DNA of 64,000 bases, from the NCBI GenBank assembly GCA_963737285.1, contig CAVTRT010000002.1, positions 1,488,001 to 1,552,000 of the forward strand, read 5' to 3'. A program made the position numbers and the translations under genes. This document shows, piece after piece, positions 50,080 to 58,233 of the stretch. How positions within the stretch are numbered: position 1 is the first letter of the stretch; every line of letters starts with the position of its first letter. The notes below the pieces were generated by a model. It made no database searches. It was given only the letters and a program-made list of their open reading frames with translations, and was not told where the DNA came from. This DNA comes from Trebonia sp963737285. GTDB lineage: Bacteria; Actinomycetota; Actinomycetes; Streptosporangiales; Streptosporangiaceae.

Positions 50080-51479
50080 GTGCGCACCCCCGTCCACAGG
50101 CCAAGGGCCTCGTTCACGTTGTCACGGGTTGGCCGGGGTCTGGCCTCCAGGTCGGCGATGGTCCACGCGATCCGGATGATCTTGTCGGCTCCCCTGGCGC
50201 TCACCAGCCCGATCTCCATCGCGTGATCGAGCTCAGCCAGCGCCTTGGCCTGAAGGAAGAAGGACTTACGCAGCTCGGCACCGGGGACGTCCGCGTTGAC
50301 CCGCCACGGTGTGCCACTGAGCCGACTGGCCGCCCGATCGCGCGCCTGTGCCACTCGCAGGGCCACCACGGCACTGCTCTCGGTGGATCCTGTGTCGTGG
50401 AGCATCTGCGTCCGGCTCACTCGCTCAAGCCGCACCTTGACGTCCACCCGGTCGAGCAGCGGACCGGACAGCCGTCCCAGGTACCTGCGCCGGGTAGCCG
50501 GACTGCACTCGCATCCCTGCCCGCCGGCGTCGGCCTTGGCACATGGGCAGGGGTTAGCCGCCAGTACCAAGGCGAACCGGGCCGGGAAGCGGGTGATCAT
50601 CGCCTGCCGCGCGATGATCACCTCGCCGGCCTCCAGAGGCTGGCGCAGCGCGTCAAGGACGTCCCGGTGGAACTCCGGAGCCTCGTCGAGGAACAACACC
50701 CCGCGGTGCGCGAGCGAGGCCGCCCCCGGCCGGATGACGCCATAGCTGCCGCCGCCGACGATCGCGGGCATGCTGGCCGTGTGGTGCGGGGCGCAAAACG
50801 GCGGCTCGGTGATCAGGCCAGCCCCTGGCTTGAGCACCCCGGCCACCGAGTGGATCGACGTGACCTCGAGTGCGGACGCGGCCTCAAGCCGAGGCAAGAT
50901 GGTCGGCAGCCGCTCGGCGAGCATCGTCTTTCCCGCGCCAGGCGGCCCGATGAGCGAGAGATTATGACCGCCCGCCGCGCAGGCCTCGGTGGCCCGCCGG
51001 GCGTCGTACTGGCCAAGTACCTCAGACAGGTCCCGCTTATGCCGCGGCGCGAGTAGCGCTGGGCTGGCATGGGCGTTCGTGCCTGCAGGCAGTGCCCGTG
51101 GCTCCGGGCCACCGCGCAGCCATAGCGCCACGTCCAGCAGGCAGTCCGACGCGACTACGCGCACGTCGGGCACCAACTGCGCCTCCGCGCGGTTCTGCGG
51201 GGCCACCACGATCAGGTTCTTGCCCTCCCCAGCGGCGGTGACGGCCGCCGGGAGCACCCCGGGAACCGGCCGCAGCCGCCCGTCCAGCCCCAGCTCCGCG
51301 ATGAACATGACCTCCGGCGGCACCCGCATCGGTGGGGCCTTCTCATGCGGCTCCCCCTGCTGAGGCGCGTCTCCCCACGCCGCGAGAATCGCGATCGCGA
51401 TCGCGAGATCGAAGCCGCTGCCGTGCTTGGGAAGACTGGCGGGCGACAGGCCCACGGTGATCTTCCTGCCCGGCCAGCC
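50076..51479 (-). pseudogene. yifB: YifB/ComM, C-terminal part (interrupted by the mobile element)
   Basis: This 3' part encodes most of a ComM/YifB AAA+ protein: KITVGLSPASLPKHGSGFDLAIAIAILAA, Walker A NLSLIGPPGAGKTMLAERLPTILP, then HRGVLFLDEAPEFHRDVLDALRQPLEAGEVIIAR, a cysteine-rich NPCPCAKADAGGQGCECSP and a C-terminal lid. The N-terminal 60 residues are 12 kb away at 63565-63746. The frame runs to the attachment core at 51472-51479. A GTG at 51455 could start a truncated product. In competent bacteria ComM is a helicase that widens recombination tracts. Its stop overlaps dprA (ATGA). Confidence 0.93.
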
Positions 51480-51500
51480 TAACAGTTGACTTTGAGAACC
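51472..51500. other. Left attachment site (core and arm)
   Basis: The core GGCCAGCC (51472-51479) is followed by a 4-bp spacer and the arm AGTTGACTTTGAGAACC (51484-51500). To the left lies the codon for Gly-Arg-Lys of YifB. The arm ends just before the integrase start codon. Confidence 0.8.
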
Positions 51501-51506
51501 GATAGC

Positions 51507-53216
51507 ATGTCCGTCATGAACCTTGGCGTGATCCGCTTGTCAGACCTCAAAGGCGATGCACAGACCGGCCCCATCCGCCAGCGCGAGGCCATCACCAGGA
51601 AGTACGCCACACTCGGCGTCCAGCCCGAGGACATCACATGGGCCGAAGACCTCGACGTGTCCGCGTTCCACGTCCCGCCGCTCAAGCGCCCGATGCTCCG
51701 CAGGGCGTTCAACGACCTGACGCCCGGATCGAACGTCGTCTTCTACCGGCTCGACCGCTTCGTCCGCCGAGTGTTCCCGGACTTCTCCGAAATGATCTCG
51801 TTCTCCGCCGACAAAGAGGTGGACATCCACAGCGCCACCGAGAAGATAGACCTGTCCGGCGCGCAGGGCATGATGATGGCGACGATGCTCGCCTTCTTCG
51901 CCCAGATGGAGTCCGAGAGCACGTCGGCGCGGGTCAAGAACACCCAGTCGTACCTACGCATGGTAGGACGCTGGAGGGGTTCGCACCCTCCCTACGGCTA
52001 CCGCCCCGTCAAGGTTGACGGCATGCCCGGCTGGTACCTGGAGCAGGACCCCGAGTCCGCCGCCCATATCCGCGAGGCCGCCAGCCGGGTCATCCAGGGA
52101 CACGCGGTCTACGCCGTCTCCGAGTGGCTCAACGCGCAGGGCGTGCTGCCGCCGCTCGACCGGGCACGTGCCCTCCGGGGCAAGCCGAGGCTCTGCCAGT
52201 GCGGCCATGACGAGCACGACGAGCCGTGCGCGAAGATCCACAAGTGCCTTCACCGCAAGGACGTCAACGGCAAGCACAAGAAGCTCCACGAGTACGACGA
52301 GTGCAGCCTGCCGTGCCCGGAGTACAAGCGGCGCCAATGGACGCGGACCGGGCTGTTCGCCATCCTGCGCAGCCCTGCGATATGCGGCTACACCGTCGAG
52401 GACGGCATCGAGATCGTCCGCGACGACGAGGGCATGCCGGTGGTGTTCGCGCCCGGCATCATCGACTTCGACGAGACCTTCCAGCTCCTCGCGGCCCGGC
52501 TGGACGAGCGCAAGTACGTCAAGGTACGGACGCAGACCGAGAGCCTCCTGCTGAACCTGCTGCACTGCACCTGCGGAGTCCCCCTCTACCAGGCGAACAA
52601 GTTCAAGGAGAACAAGGGCGGACCGAAGACCTACACGTTCTACCGGCACCTCAAGCGAGCATGCCCAGGCGGAAAGACGATAGACGTCGCCACGATCGAC
52701 GGGCTTGTCCAGCGCGAGATGCTGAAGACCCTCGGGCACCTCGAAGTCCTCGTCCAGGCGACGAGCAGCGAGCGCCGGAACGAGGTCCAGGCCGAGCTGC
52801 GCGAGATTGCCGCCCAGATAGTGGCGCTGACCCAGGAGATGTACGTGCGCGGAAAGCCTCGCGAGAACCACGCCGAGCTGATGGCCGGACTCCAGGCCCG
52901 GCATACCGAGCTGACAGCGTCCTTGGAGTCCGAGGCCGCTCCCGAGACCGAGTGGGTGCCTTCCGGGCAGACGTTCGACGCGAAGTGGGCGTCGATGGAC
53001 ACCTTGGGACGTCGGCTGTGGCTGCTGGACGCGGGGGTGCAGGTGGTCGGCCGCCGTGGGCAGATGCCGCCCGTGGACTTCACGTCCAGGCCGCCACTGA
53101 AGCGGAGCCTCATCGCCGCCTCGGAGGGCGACGTGTACGCCGTCATCTACCTAGGCAACCTGGGCGAGATACTCCGTAGGGCCAGCGGCCAGGCCACCAC
53201 CGTCAGCCAGCAGTGA
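51507..53216 (+). CDS. Large serine recombinase (site-specific integrase)
   Basis: A 569-residue large serine recombinase. The catalytic domain starts NLGVIRLSDLKGD with the nucleophile S12, followed by FYRLDRFVRRV and LAFFAQMESESTSARVKN. The recombinase domain starts GRWRGSHPPYGYRP and contains ARALRGKPRLCQCGHDEH and RTGLFAILRSPAICGY. A zinc-ribbon follows (LLHCTCGVPLY ... RACPGG), then a coiled-coil arm near 430-480. A second cysteine cluster (CQCGHDEHDEPCAKIHKC) in the recombinase domain is unusual. It should join attP and attB to insert the element into yifB; excision would need a directionality factor. TTG at 51486 is a less likely start because it lies in the arm site. Confidence 0.93.
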   Translation: MSVMNLGVIRLSDLKGDAQTGPIRQREAITRKYATLGVQPEDITWAEDLDVSAFHVPPLKRPMLRRAFNDLTPGSNVVFYRLDRFVRRVFPDFSEMISFSADKEVDIHSATEKIDLSGAQGMMMATMLAFFAQMESESTSARVKNTQSYLRMVGRWRGSHPPYGYRPVKVDGMPGWYLEQDPESAAHIREAASRVIQGHAVYAVSEWLNAQGVLPPLDRARALRGKPRLCQCGHDEHDEPCAKIHKCLHRKDVNGKHKKLHEYDECSLPCPEYKRRQWTRTGLFAILRSPAICGYTVEDGIEIVRDDEGMPVVFAPGIIDFDETFQLLAARLDERKYVKVRTQTESLLLNLLHCTCGVPLYQANKFKENKGGPKTYTFYRHLKRACPGGKTIDVATIDGLVQREMLKTLGHLEVLVQATSSERRNEVQAELREIAAQIVALTQEMYVRGKPRENHAELMAGLQARHTELTASLESEAAPETEWVPSGQTFDAKWASMDTLGRRLWLLDAGVQVVGRRGQMPPVDFTSRPPLKRSLIAASEGDVYAVIYLGNLGEILRRASGQATTVSQQ

Positions 53217-53385
53217 GCGTTTGCCCGTGACGGCGGGATTCGCTAGGTGGCCTTCTGCCACTGTCCGCGAGCGCTAGGCCGTAACACGCGCGCGACCAGG
53301 AGGTAATGCGTTGATTACGGAAAGTGTTAATGATGGGGGGGTCGGAATCGTGGTCATGGCGCTAGCCGGCGAGCCATGCGAAAAA

Positions 53386-53416
53386 CGCCCGGTCACCCTC
53401 GCTGGGTGGCCGGGCG
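53386..53416 (-). terminator. Terminator of the tyrosine recombinase gene
   Basis: CGCCCGGTCACCC and its near complement form a 13-bp stem over 5 nt. In the leftward transcript it is followed directly by five U residues (AAAAA at 53381-53385). A textbook intrinsic terminator. Confidence 0.85.
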
Positions 53417-53431
53417 CCGTGCGCTTGCGGG

Positions 53432-54391
53432 CTAGGCGTCCATCGGAAGGGAAGCTATCGCGCGCTCCAGGTCGTCGGCGCTCGGGGCCGAGTAGCGGCG
53501 CGTGGTCTCAAGCCGGGAGTGTCCCATCAGGTCGGCCACGGTCGGAAGGTCCACGCCGTCGCGCACGAGGTTGGTCCCGAAGCAGTGCCGCAGGACGTGA
53601 ACCGTGACGTGCTCGTCCAGCCCGCCCGCGCGGGTGATTGCCGAGATGACGTCGTTGACGGCTTCTGGGGTCGGCCTGGTGCCGATGCGCGTGAGGAACA
53701 GCGCCCGGCTGTCCGTCGCCGGGCGCTCGGCCAGCCACGCCGTCAGCGCCTCACGGAGCCTCGCGTGAATCGGCACGGTGCGGGTCTTCTCGCCCTTGCC
53801 GACAACGCGGAGTTCGCCCTTGCGGGCTGACTTCGCCACGTCGTCCACGTCCAGCGCGGCTATCTCGGAAACCCGCAGGCCGGCGCAGTAGGGCAGGAGC
53901 GCGATGGCCCGGTCCCGTGCGCTGGGGCAGGCTTCCACCGCCCGCAGGTACCGGATCATCGCGCGGGGGGACAATGCGCGGGGCGCGCGGGCGGTCAGCT
54001 CCTGCCGCTTGGCGTTCGCCGGGCCGAGTCCCTTCCAGGTGTAGAAGTCGTCCAGCGCGGCCATCGCCTTGTTCACGGTGGACGGGGCGCGCTTGGCGAC
54101 CGTCACGAGGTAAGTCCGGTAGTCGCGCACGGCCCAGTCACGGGCGGCCGGGTCGCCTAGCGGGTCGCCGTCGTGCTCGCCATCAGCCAGCCAGGCGAGG
54201 TACACGCGCGCCGCAGACAGGTACGTCCGGGGCGTCTGGCCCCGCAGCGGGGACCGGGTGAGGTGCGCAGCGTACGCCGTCACGATGTCCTCAAAGTCAG
54301 CGGGAAGCGCGACCGGCTTCCGGCCCCGCGTGTTCTCAAGAGTTGAATCGGCCACTTCCGCCCCGGCATCTTGCGCATTCTCTAGAGTCAT
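53432..54391 (-). CDS. Tyrosine recombinase within the element
   Basis: A 319-residue XerC/D-like recombinase. The core-binding domain spans about residues 30-120 (YLSAARVYLAWLADG, STVNKAMAALDDFYTWKGLG). The catalytic residues are R in YCAGLRVSEIAALDV, K in VVGKGEKTRTVP, HxxR in VHVLRHCFGTN, H in LMGHSRLETTRRYS and its Tyr. The complete set implies activity. The N-terminal 25 residues contain TLEN twice, encoded by two of the four TTCTCWAGAGT boxes around the start. As the serine integrase accounts for insertion, this enzyme may act as a resolvase or at a different target. The terminator lies directly downstream. Confidence 0.9.
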   Translation of the reverse strand: MTLENAQDAGAEVADSTLENTRGRKPVALPADFEDIVTAYAAHLTRSPLRGQTPRTYLSAARVYLAWLADGEHDGDPLGDPAARDWAVRDYRTYLVTVAKRAPSTVNKAMAALDDFYTWKGLGPANAKRQELTARAPRALSPRAMIRYLRAVEACPSARDRAIALLPYCAGLRVSEIAALDVDDVAKSARKGELRVVGKGEKTRTVPIHARLREALTAWLAERPATDSRALFLTRIGTRPTPEAVNDVISAITRAGGLDEHVTVHVLRHCFGTNLVRDGVDLPTVADLMGHSRLETTRRYSAPSADDLERAIASLPMDA

Positions 54392-54431
54392 AATAGGAGC
54401 CTACTCTAGAGAATGAATATTCTCAAGAGTT
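54333..54431. repeat. Four TTCTCWAGAGT boxes around the tyrosine recombinase start
   Basis: TTCTCAAGAGTT (54333-54344), TTCTCTAGAGT (54378-54388), ACTCTAGAGAAT (54403-54414, inverted) and TTCTCAAGAGTT (54420-54431) lie within 100 bp. Two are inside the coding sequence and two upstream of it. They could be binding sites for the recombinase, or operators for its control. Confidence 0.75.
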
Positions 54432-54545
54432 CGCGCCGAGCCTTGCTGGCCGCCTCGGCAACGTCCCGGTCACGGGTGGCTCCCAGAATCGCGTGGAAAT
54501 AGCCACGACAGGCAACCGGGACGCGGTAGCGCGCGTCCAAGCGTC

Positions 54546-54929
54546 ATGCTGAAGAAGTTCTCCGAGCCGTACCGGCACGCCCCCGCGAGAGTGTCGGTCG
54601 AGCGGATAGATGCGGCGCTCGCGGCCAGGGCGCAAGCTGAGCTGCAGTCATCCGGGCAGCGCGGCCTGAGGTCAGTCGATATGGTGACGTTCCGCACGCT
54701 GGACGGGCGGATCGTGGACCAGTTCCCCGTCTCAGGGCACGTCGCGTCCACGGCTGAGTTCGTGGCGTCCTATAACCGGAAGCTTGCGTCACTGCCTCCG
54801 CTGGCACCGCCCCCGCCGCCGTATGGCTACCCGCAGCAGGGCTACCCGCAGCAGTCGCCTCCCGGCTGGCCGGGCCAGCAGCGCCGGTTACAGGCCGGCC
54901 TCGTCGGCACCGAGCACCGCGTCGGCTAA
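54546..54929 (+). CDS. Unrecognised proline-rich protein
   Basis: A 127-residue ORF starting MLKKFSEPYRHAPARVSVERI. After a charged region (ALAARAQAELQSSGQRGLRSVDMVTF) and LDGRIVDQFPVSGHVASTAEFVASYNRKL it ends in a Pro/Tyr/Gln-rich tail (PPPPYGYPQQGYPQQ). No family is recognised. Ribosome-site evidence is weak and competing open frames exist on the other strand, but composition favours this frame. It is divergent from the tyrosine recombinase. Confidence 0.45.
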   Translation: MLKKFSEPYRHAPARVSVERIDAALAARAQAELQSSGQRGLRSVDMVTFRTLDGRIVDQFPVSGHVASTAEFVASYNRKLASLPPLAPPPPPYGYPQQGYPQQSPPGWPGQQRRLQAGLVGTEHRVG

Positions 54930-55020
54930 CCCTGACACTGCCCCGCGACGGCCGGGCCGGAGATCTGTGCGTGATGCCTGATGACGAGGGGGTGTGTACC
55001 AACTCGCCGGGACGACGAAG

Positions 55021-55110
55021 GGATACGCGGGAGTAGTTGCTAGGACGACGTATCGCACGGGGAGGGGATACGCAGGACTAGTTGCTAGGCGCCATGTATC
55101 GCACGGGGAC
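55021..55110. repeat. 45-bp tandem duplication (iteron-like)
   Basis: Two adjacent 45-bp units start GGATACGC(G/A)GGA and both contain TAGTTGCTAGG and GTATCGCACGGGGA. They lie in a noncoding gap of about 220 bp between the proline-rich ORF and the convergent zinc-ribbon gene. Short TAGTTGCTAG strings are AT-rich relative to the surroundings. Role unknown; iterons or regulatory sites are possible. Confidence 0.65.
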
Positions 55111-55147
55111 GACGAGGCCGACGAGGGCATCTCTTGAAGCGCAGTAG

Positions 55148-55828
55148 CTACCAGCGCCAGATATCGGCTGTTGCCCGGCCGTGGTACTCCGGTGCCTGGT
55201 ATCGGCGTGAGCGGCCCGGCAGGTCGTTGCTGAGTGCTTGGAGTGCTGCCCGTTCCCTCTGGCGCTCGTATGCCTCGTTGAGTCGCCTAGGTTCGTGGCG
55301 TCTTGCCCGGTCTAGGTCGTCCGCGTGCTCATGCGCCCGGATCATGGCGGCTATCTCGTCGTCGCGCTGCCTCTCAAGCTCCACGAGGCCGGTAGGGCGC
55401 ACTCCTGGGTTACGGCGTAGCTGTGCCCGGAACGGCGCTAGAGCGGCCTCATAGCGTGCCTGGATAGTCTCTATGGCCTCGTTGAGTCTCCATAGGTCGG
55501 ACCATGCGCCCGGCTGCTCGTGGCGGTATTCGTCGTCCTCGTCGTCGTAGTGCCCGGCATCGTCGCCTTGGTCCTCGTTGACGGCCGGGCGCGGTGGAGT
55601 TGCCCGCTCATGCAGCTCCGCGAGCGAGAGATCTGCAAGGGGGTACTTCGCCCGCAGCTTAGTTACTCGTGCCCGGCCTCGCCGGCGCTTGGCCGCAGCA
55701 AGTTCCTTGCACCGTCGGCCGCAGTACTCTGCCCCGGCACGCTTGGAGAACAGCGGGTTTTCGCAGTACCCGCAGCGCGGCGTTAACGGTGCCTCGTCGT
55801 ACTCGCGGTCCTCGTCGTCGTTCCCCAT
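55148..55828 (-). CDS. Zinc-ribbon protein of unknown function
   Basis: A 226-residue acidic/basic protein. The N-terminus has a zinc-finger pattern RCGYCENPLFSKRAGAEYCGRRCKELAA (Cx2C-x14-Cx3C), like small zinc fingers that mark replication or mobile-element proteins. A basic stretch (AAAKRRRGRARVTKLRA) follows. The C-terminal half is helical with many Arg/Glu residues (ALAPFRAQLRRN, RRHEPRRLNEAYERQRERAAL). Its ATG overlaps the stop of the ribbon-helix-helix gene (TAATG), so the two are translated together. No known function. Confidence 0.65.
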   Translation of the reverse strand: MGNDDEDREYDEAPLTPRCGYCENPLFSKRAGAEYCGRRCKELAAAKRRRGRARVTKLRAKYPLADLSLAELHERATPPRPAVNEDQGDDAGHYDDEDDEYRHEQPGAWSDLWRLNEAIETIQARYEAALAPFRAQLRRNPGVRPTGLVELERQRDDEIAAMIRAHEHADDLDRARRHEPRRLNEAYERQRERAALQALSNDLPGRSRRYQAPEYHGRATADIWRW

Positions 55829-56058
55829 TAGGTACCCCTAAGTGAACGGCTCTCCGGGTACCCCCCAATGGTCACGGGAGCGCAAGGGGCCTCGTCTACT
55901 TGGCGCCCGGCCTGGTCATCGATAGCGGCCCGGATTACCCGGCTGACCGTCGTGCCCCGCTCGGCGGCCAGTGCCCGCAGGCGCGCGGCGGCTAAGCGGG
56001 ACAGCCGAACGGTCACGCGGACGGGCAGGGCGCCGTCGTGCTCATCTATATCTGACAT
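55828..56058 (-). CDS. Ribbon-helix-helix DNA-binding protein
   Basis: A 76-residue protein with the CopG/Arc-like core VRVTVRLSRLAAARLRALAAERGTTVSRVIRAAIDDQAG: a beta strand, then two helices. Such proteins dimerise to bind DNA and often regulate mobile-element genes or act as antitoxins. It is coupled to the zinc-ribbon gene through TAATG. The C-terminal extension (PVTIGGYPESRSLRGT) is not typical. Confidence 0.75.
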   Translation of the reverse strand: MSDIDEHDGALPVRVTVRLSRLAAARLRALAAERGTTVSRVIRAAIDDQAGRQVDEAPCAPVTIGGYPESRSLRGT

Positions 56059-56102
56059 ACACCCAGTGTCTCACGAAATTGCGTTCGTGCATGTCCGACA
56101 AG

Positions 56103-56375
56103 TCACTGCCCGTAGGGACGTAACGCGACCTGGTACGGCCCGTCGTTGGTGCTGAGCACGCCGTGAGTCACGAGGAGCCGCTTGGCGCGCGTGAACGTGC
56201 TGCCGCTGGCCTCGATGCCGAGGTTGCGCCCGAACACGTGATTGACCGGCAGGACAGTCCCCCGCTCCTGGTCGGCGGCCCACGTGGCGATCTCGGCGGC
56301 GATCACCTTATATGGGTGGCCCGTGGCCCGCCACGAGCTGAGCTGTGCGGCGGTGATCTCCACGCGGTGGGTCAT
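56103..56375 (-). CDS. Small winged-helix-like protein
   Basis: A 90-residue protein: VEITAAQLSSWRATGHPYKVIAAEIATWAADQERGTVLPV, then ASGSTFTRAKRLLVTHGVLSTNDGPYQVA, which looks like a degenerate GntR-type winged helix. It overlaps the upstream gene by 4 bp (ATGA) and so belongs to the leftward regulatory operon 56770-55148. Function unknown; a DNA-binding role is inferred. Confidence 0.6.
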   Translation of the reverse strand: MTHRVEITAAQLSSWRATGHPYKVIAAEIATWAADQERGTVLPVNHVFGRNLGIEASGSTFTRAKRLLVTHGVLSTNDGPYQVALRPYGQ

Positions 56376-56770
56376 GACGCCTTGGCCTTCTCGATCAGCT
56401 CGTCAGCGATGCTCGCCCGTTCGGCCTTCTCGATCATCAGCGCATCGCGGAACTCCCTCAGCAGCCTCGGCAACGCCGGATCTTCCATGCAAGGGACGAA
56501 CTGCGTAACGAGGGTCAGAACCGCGCCGGACAGCGTGTCGAATTCACTGCTGGTCAGCTCGTCCAGCCGCGCGGCCCGAACCGGGGGACGCTGAGGGAGG
56601 GGCGGTAGCTGCATGCCCAGGGCTACGGCAACGTCGTCACGGAACCGCGCCACAAGGAGAGGCAGAAGCCGACCGGGCAGGTACGGGCGGAACCGTTCCG
56701 ATGCCAGCGTGTCGGCGGCATCGTGGGCTTCCCTCAGCGCGTCTATGGTCATGTCCTCGAAGGTCTTCAT
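56372..56770 (-). CDS. Unrecognised helical protein
   Basis: A 132-residue protein starting MKTFEDMTIDALREAHDAADTLASERF, with long amphipathic helices (LRREFRDAL-type content, MIEKAERASIADELIEKAKAS at the C-terminus) and a Pro/Arg patch (LPPLPQRPPVRAARL). No conserved domain is recognised. It is first in the leftward operon and overlaps the next gene by 4 bp. A GA-rich site (CAGGAATG context) precedes the ATG. The 280 bp between it and the XRE gene must hold divergent promoters. Confidence 0.55.
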   Translation of the reverse strand: MKTFEDMTIDALREAHDAADTLASERFRPYLPGRLLPLLVARFRDDVAVALGMQLPPLPQRPPVRAARLDELTSSEFDTLSGAVLTLVTQFVPCMEDPALPRLLREFRDALMIEKAERASIADELIEKAKAS

Positions 56771-57053
56771 TCCTGGCTCTCCTGAGTGCGCGACAGGGTG
56801 ACAGGTAGCGGGTCCGAAGCCGCCCGAGGGGGACCAGCCGCTTATCCGTGAACTGCGCCCCGGACCCGAGGGAACACCCGCCTGTCACGGACGGTCCCCG
56901 CGTCCCCGGCCCGGAGTCCGCGCAGCGAGCCGGGAACGTATGTCCATCGTGCCGCTTGAGTTCTACGATGTGTATTGACAACGGCGGCGCTCTGTGATGG
57001 CGCAACCCAGGGTTGGCGACGGCGTAGCCACCGGGGGAGGGGCGGAAGGGACC

Positions 57054-57863
57054 ATGGAACCAGCGGAGTCGAGCGCAAAGAAGCGCTTCGGGGCAGAACT
57101 GCGGGCGCACCGCACGGCGCGCGGGTGGACCCAGGTCGAGCTAGGCGAGAGGCTGGGCTACAGCGGGTCGTACATCTCCGACGTGGAACGCGGCGACAGA
57201 GGCGGAACCGATGACTTCGCCAAGCGTGGTGATGAGGTCTTCGGCTTGCCCGGATCTTTCCTACGGCTCTGGGAAGACCTACAGCGCGAAGAGTTCCCGA
57301 CGTGGTTCGCCCCGATCGTGCCGATAGAGCGTGAGGCAACCAAGATCGCAGCGTGGGACCCAAGCGCCGTTCCTGGCCTTCTCCAGACTGAGCCGTACGC
57401 CCGCGCGCTGGTGCGGGCACGCCGTCCCCAGGACGACGAAGAGGCGGTAGAGGGCACTGTACGGGCACGGATCGACCGGCAGGCCATCCTTGCTAGGCCG
57501 AAGGCCCCGATGCTCTGGCACGTGCTCCATGAGGGCGTTATACGGCATGTTGTCGGTGGCCCGGAAGTCATGGGAGACCAGCTAGACAAGCTTGTCAAGG
57601 TTGCCGAGGCGCCCGGCTTCGTGCTTCAGGTTCTCCCCTACAGCGCGCACGACCACGCTGGCGTAGATGGCTTGCTGTACCTCTACGAGCGACCGGGGGT
57701 CGCCCAGGTCGCATACACGGAGTGCATCGGCGGGGGTCGCCTGATCGAAGACGCGCAGGAGGTAAGCGACCTAGTTACAGTGATGGGGATGCTCCGTGCG
57801 GCGGCCCTGTCGCCCAGGGACTCAGTAGCACTCATGCGAACCATCAGGAGAGATCTTGGCTAG
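57054..57863 (+). CDS. XRE-family regulator with DUF5753 domain
   Basis: A 269-residue protein. The helix-turn-helix is near the N-terminus: LRAHRTARGWTQVELGERLGYSGSYISDVERG. The C-terminal DUF5753 domain starts at about residue 90 with EREATKIAAWDPSAVPGLLQTEPYARAL and continues with LHEGVIRHVVGGPEVMGDQL and FVLQVLPYSAHDHAGVDG. In actinomycetes these proteins pair with a short DUF397 protein, as here. Start ATG 57054 follows GGGGCGGAAGGG; the frame is open to a GTG at 56994. Confidence 0.88.
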   Translation: MEPAESSAKKRFGAELRAHRTARGWTQVELGERLGYSGSYISDVERGDRGGTDDFAKRGDEVFGLPGSFLRLWEDLQREEFPTWFAPIVPIEREATKIAAWDPSAVPGLLQTEPYARALVRARRPQDDEEAVEGTVRARIDRQAILARPKAPMLWHVLHEGVIRHVVGGPEVMGDQLDKLVKVAEAPGFVLQVLPYSAHDHAGVDGLLYLYERPGVAQVAYTECIGGGRLIEDAQEVSDLVTVMGMLRAAALSPRDSVALMRTIRRDLG

Positions 57864-58032
57864 CGAGAACTGGCGTAAGTCCACCTACAGCGGCGGGCAG
57901 GGCGGGCAGTGCGTAGAGGTCGCCAGCACCCCCGGACACGTCGCCGTACGGGACACGAAGGACGACGGCAACGGGCCGGTACTGCGGATCAGCCCCACCG
58001 CGTGGAAGCGGTTCGCGAACGGCATCAAGTAG
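57856..58032 (+). CDS. DUF397 protein
   Basis: A 58-residue protein: ASENWRKSTYSGGQGGQCVEVA, then VAVRDTKDDGNGPVLRISPTAWKRFANGIK, the complete DUF397 pattern. It starts at TTG 57856, overlapping the XRE stop by 8 bp, with AGGAG 5 nt upstream. XRE/DUF5753-DUF397 pairs are widespread in actinomycetes and are linked to developmental regulation (WhiJ/BldB-like systems), possibly toxin-antitoxin-like. Finding one in a mobile element suggests self-contained regulation of the element. Confidence 0.85.
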   Translation: MASENWRKSTYSGGQGGQCVEVASTPGHVAVRDTKDDGNGPVLRISPTAWKRFANGIK

Positions 58033-58233
58033 AACCGTGGCCCGGCGCCCTCCCCATGGGGTGCCGGGTCTACCCATGTCCTAGACGGCCCGGAAATGCC
58101 CCCAGGCAGGGCGTAGCGGGCAATGCTGCCTCTGCGGACCCAGGAGGATCCGCGGAGTTCCTACGGCGCTCCTGCCACTGCCTTGGCTGGCCTGGCATCC
58201 CTGGGTGCAGTGCCGGTCTGCGCTCTAGCGGGC

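Noticed and set aside
51486..51506. TTG start for the serine integrase at 51486
   Set aside because: It would place the N-terminus in the attachment arm and adds residues not expected before the catalytic strand; the ATG at 51507 fits better.
53432..54391. The element tyrosine recombinase as the integrase responsible for insertion
   Set aside because: The insertion site lacks a tRNA-type or long identical overlap; the 8-bp core with symmetric arms beside a serine recombinase gene fits serine integration.
54397..54552. Open plus-strand frame containing NRVEIATTGNRDAVAR, faintly like a DUF397 fragment
   Set aside because: No usable start codon before a GTG at 54493, key DUF397 residues missing, and the match is too short to separate from chance.
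56842..57468. Minus-strand open frame overlapping the XRE gene start
   Set aside because: Shadow of the XRE gene; Arg/Pro-rich with no ribosome site or motif.
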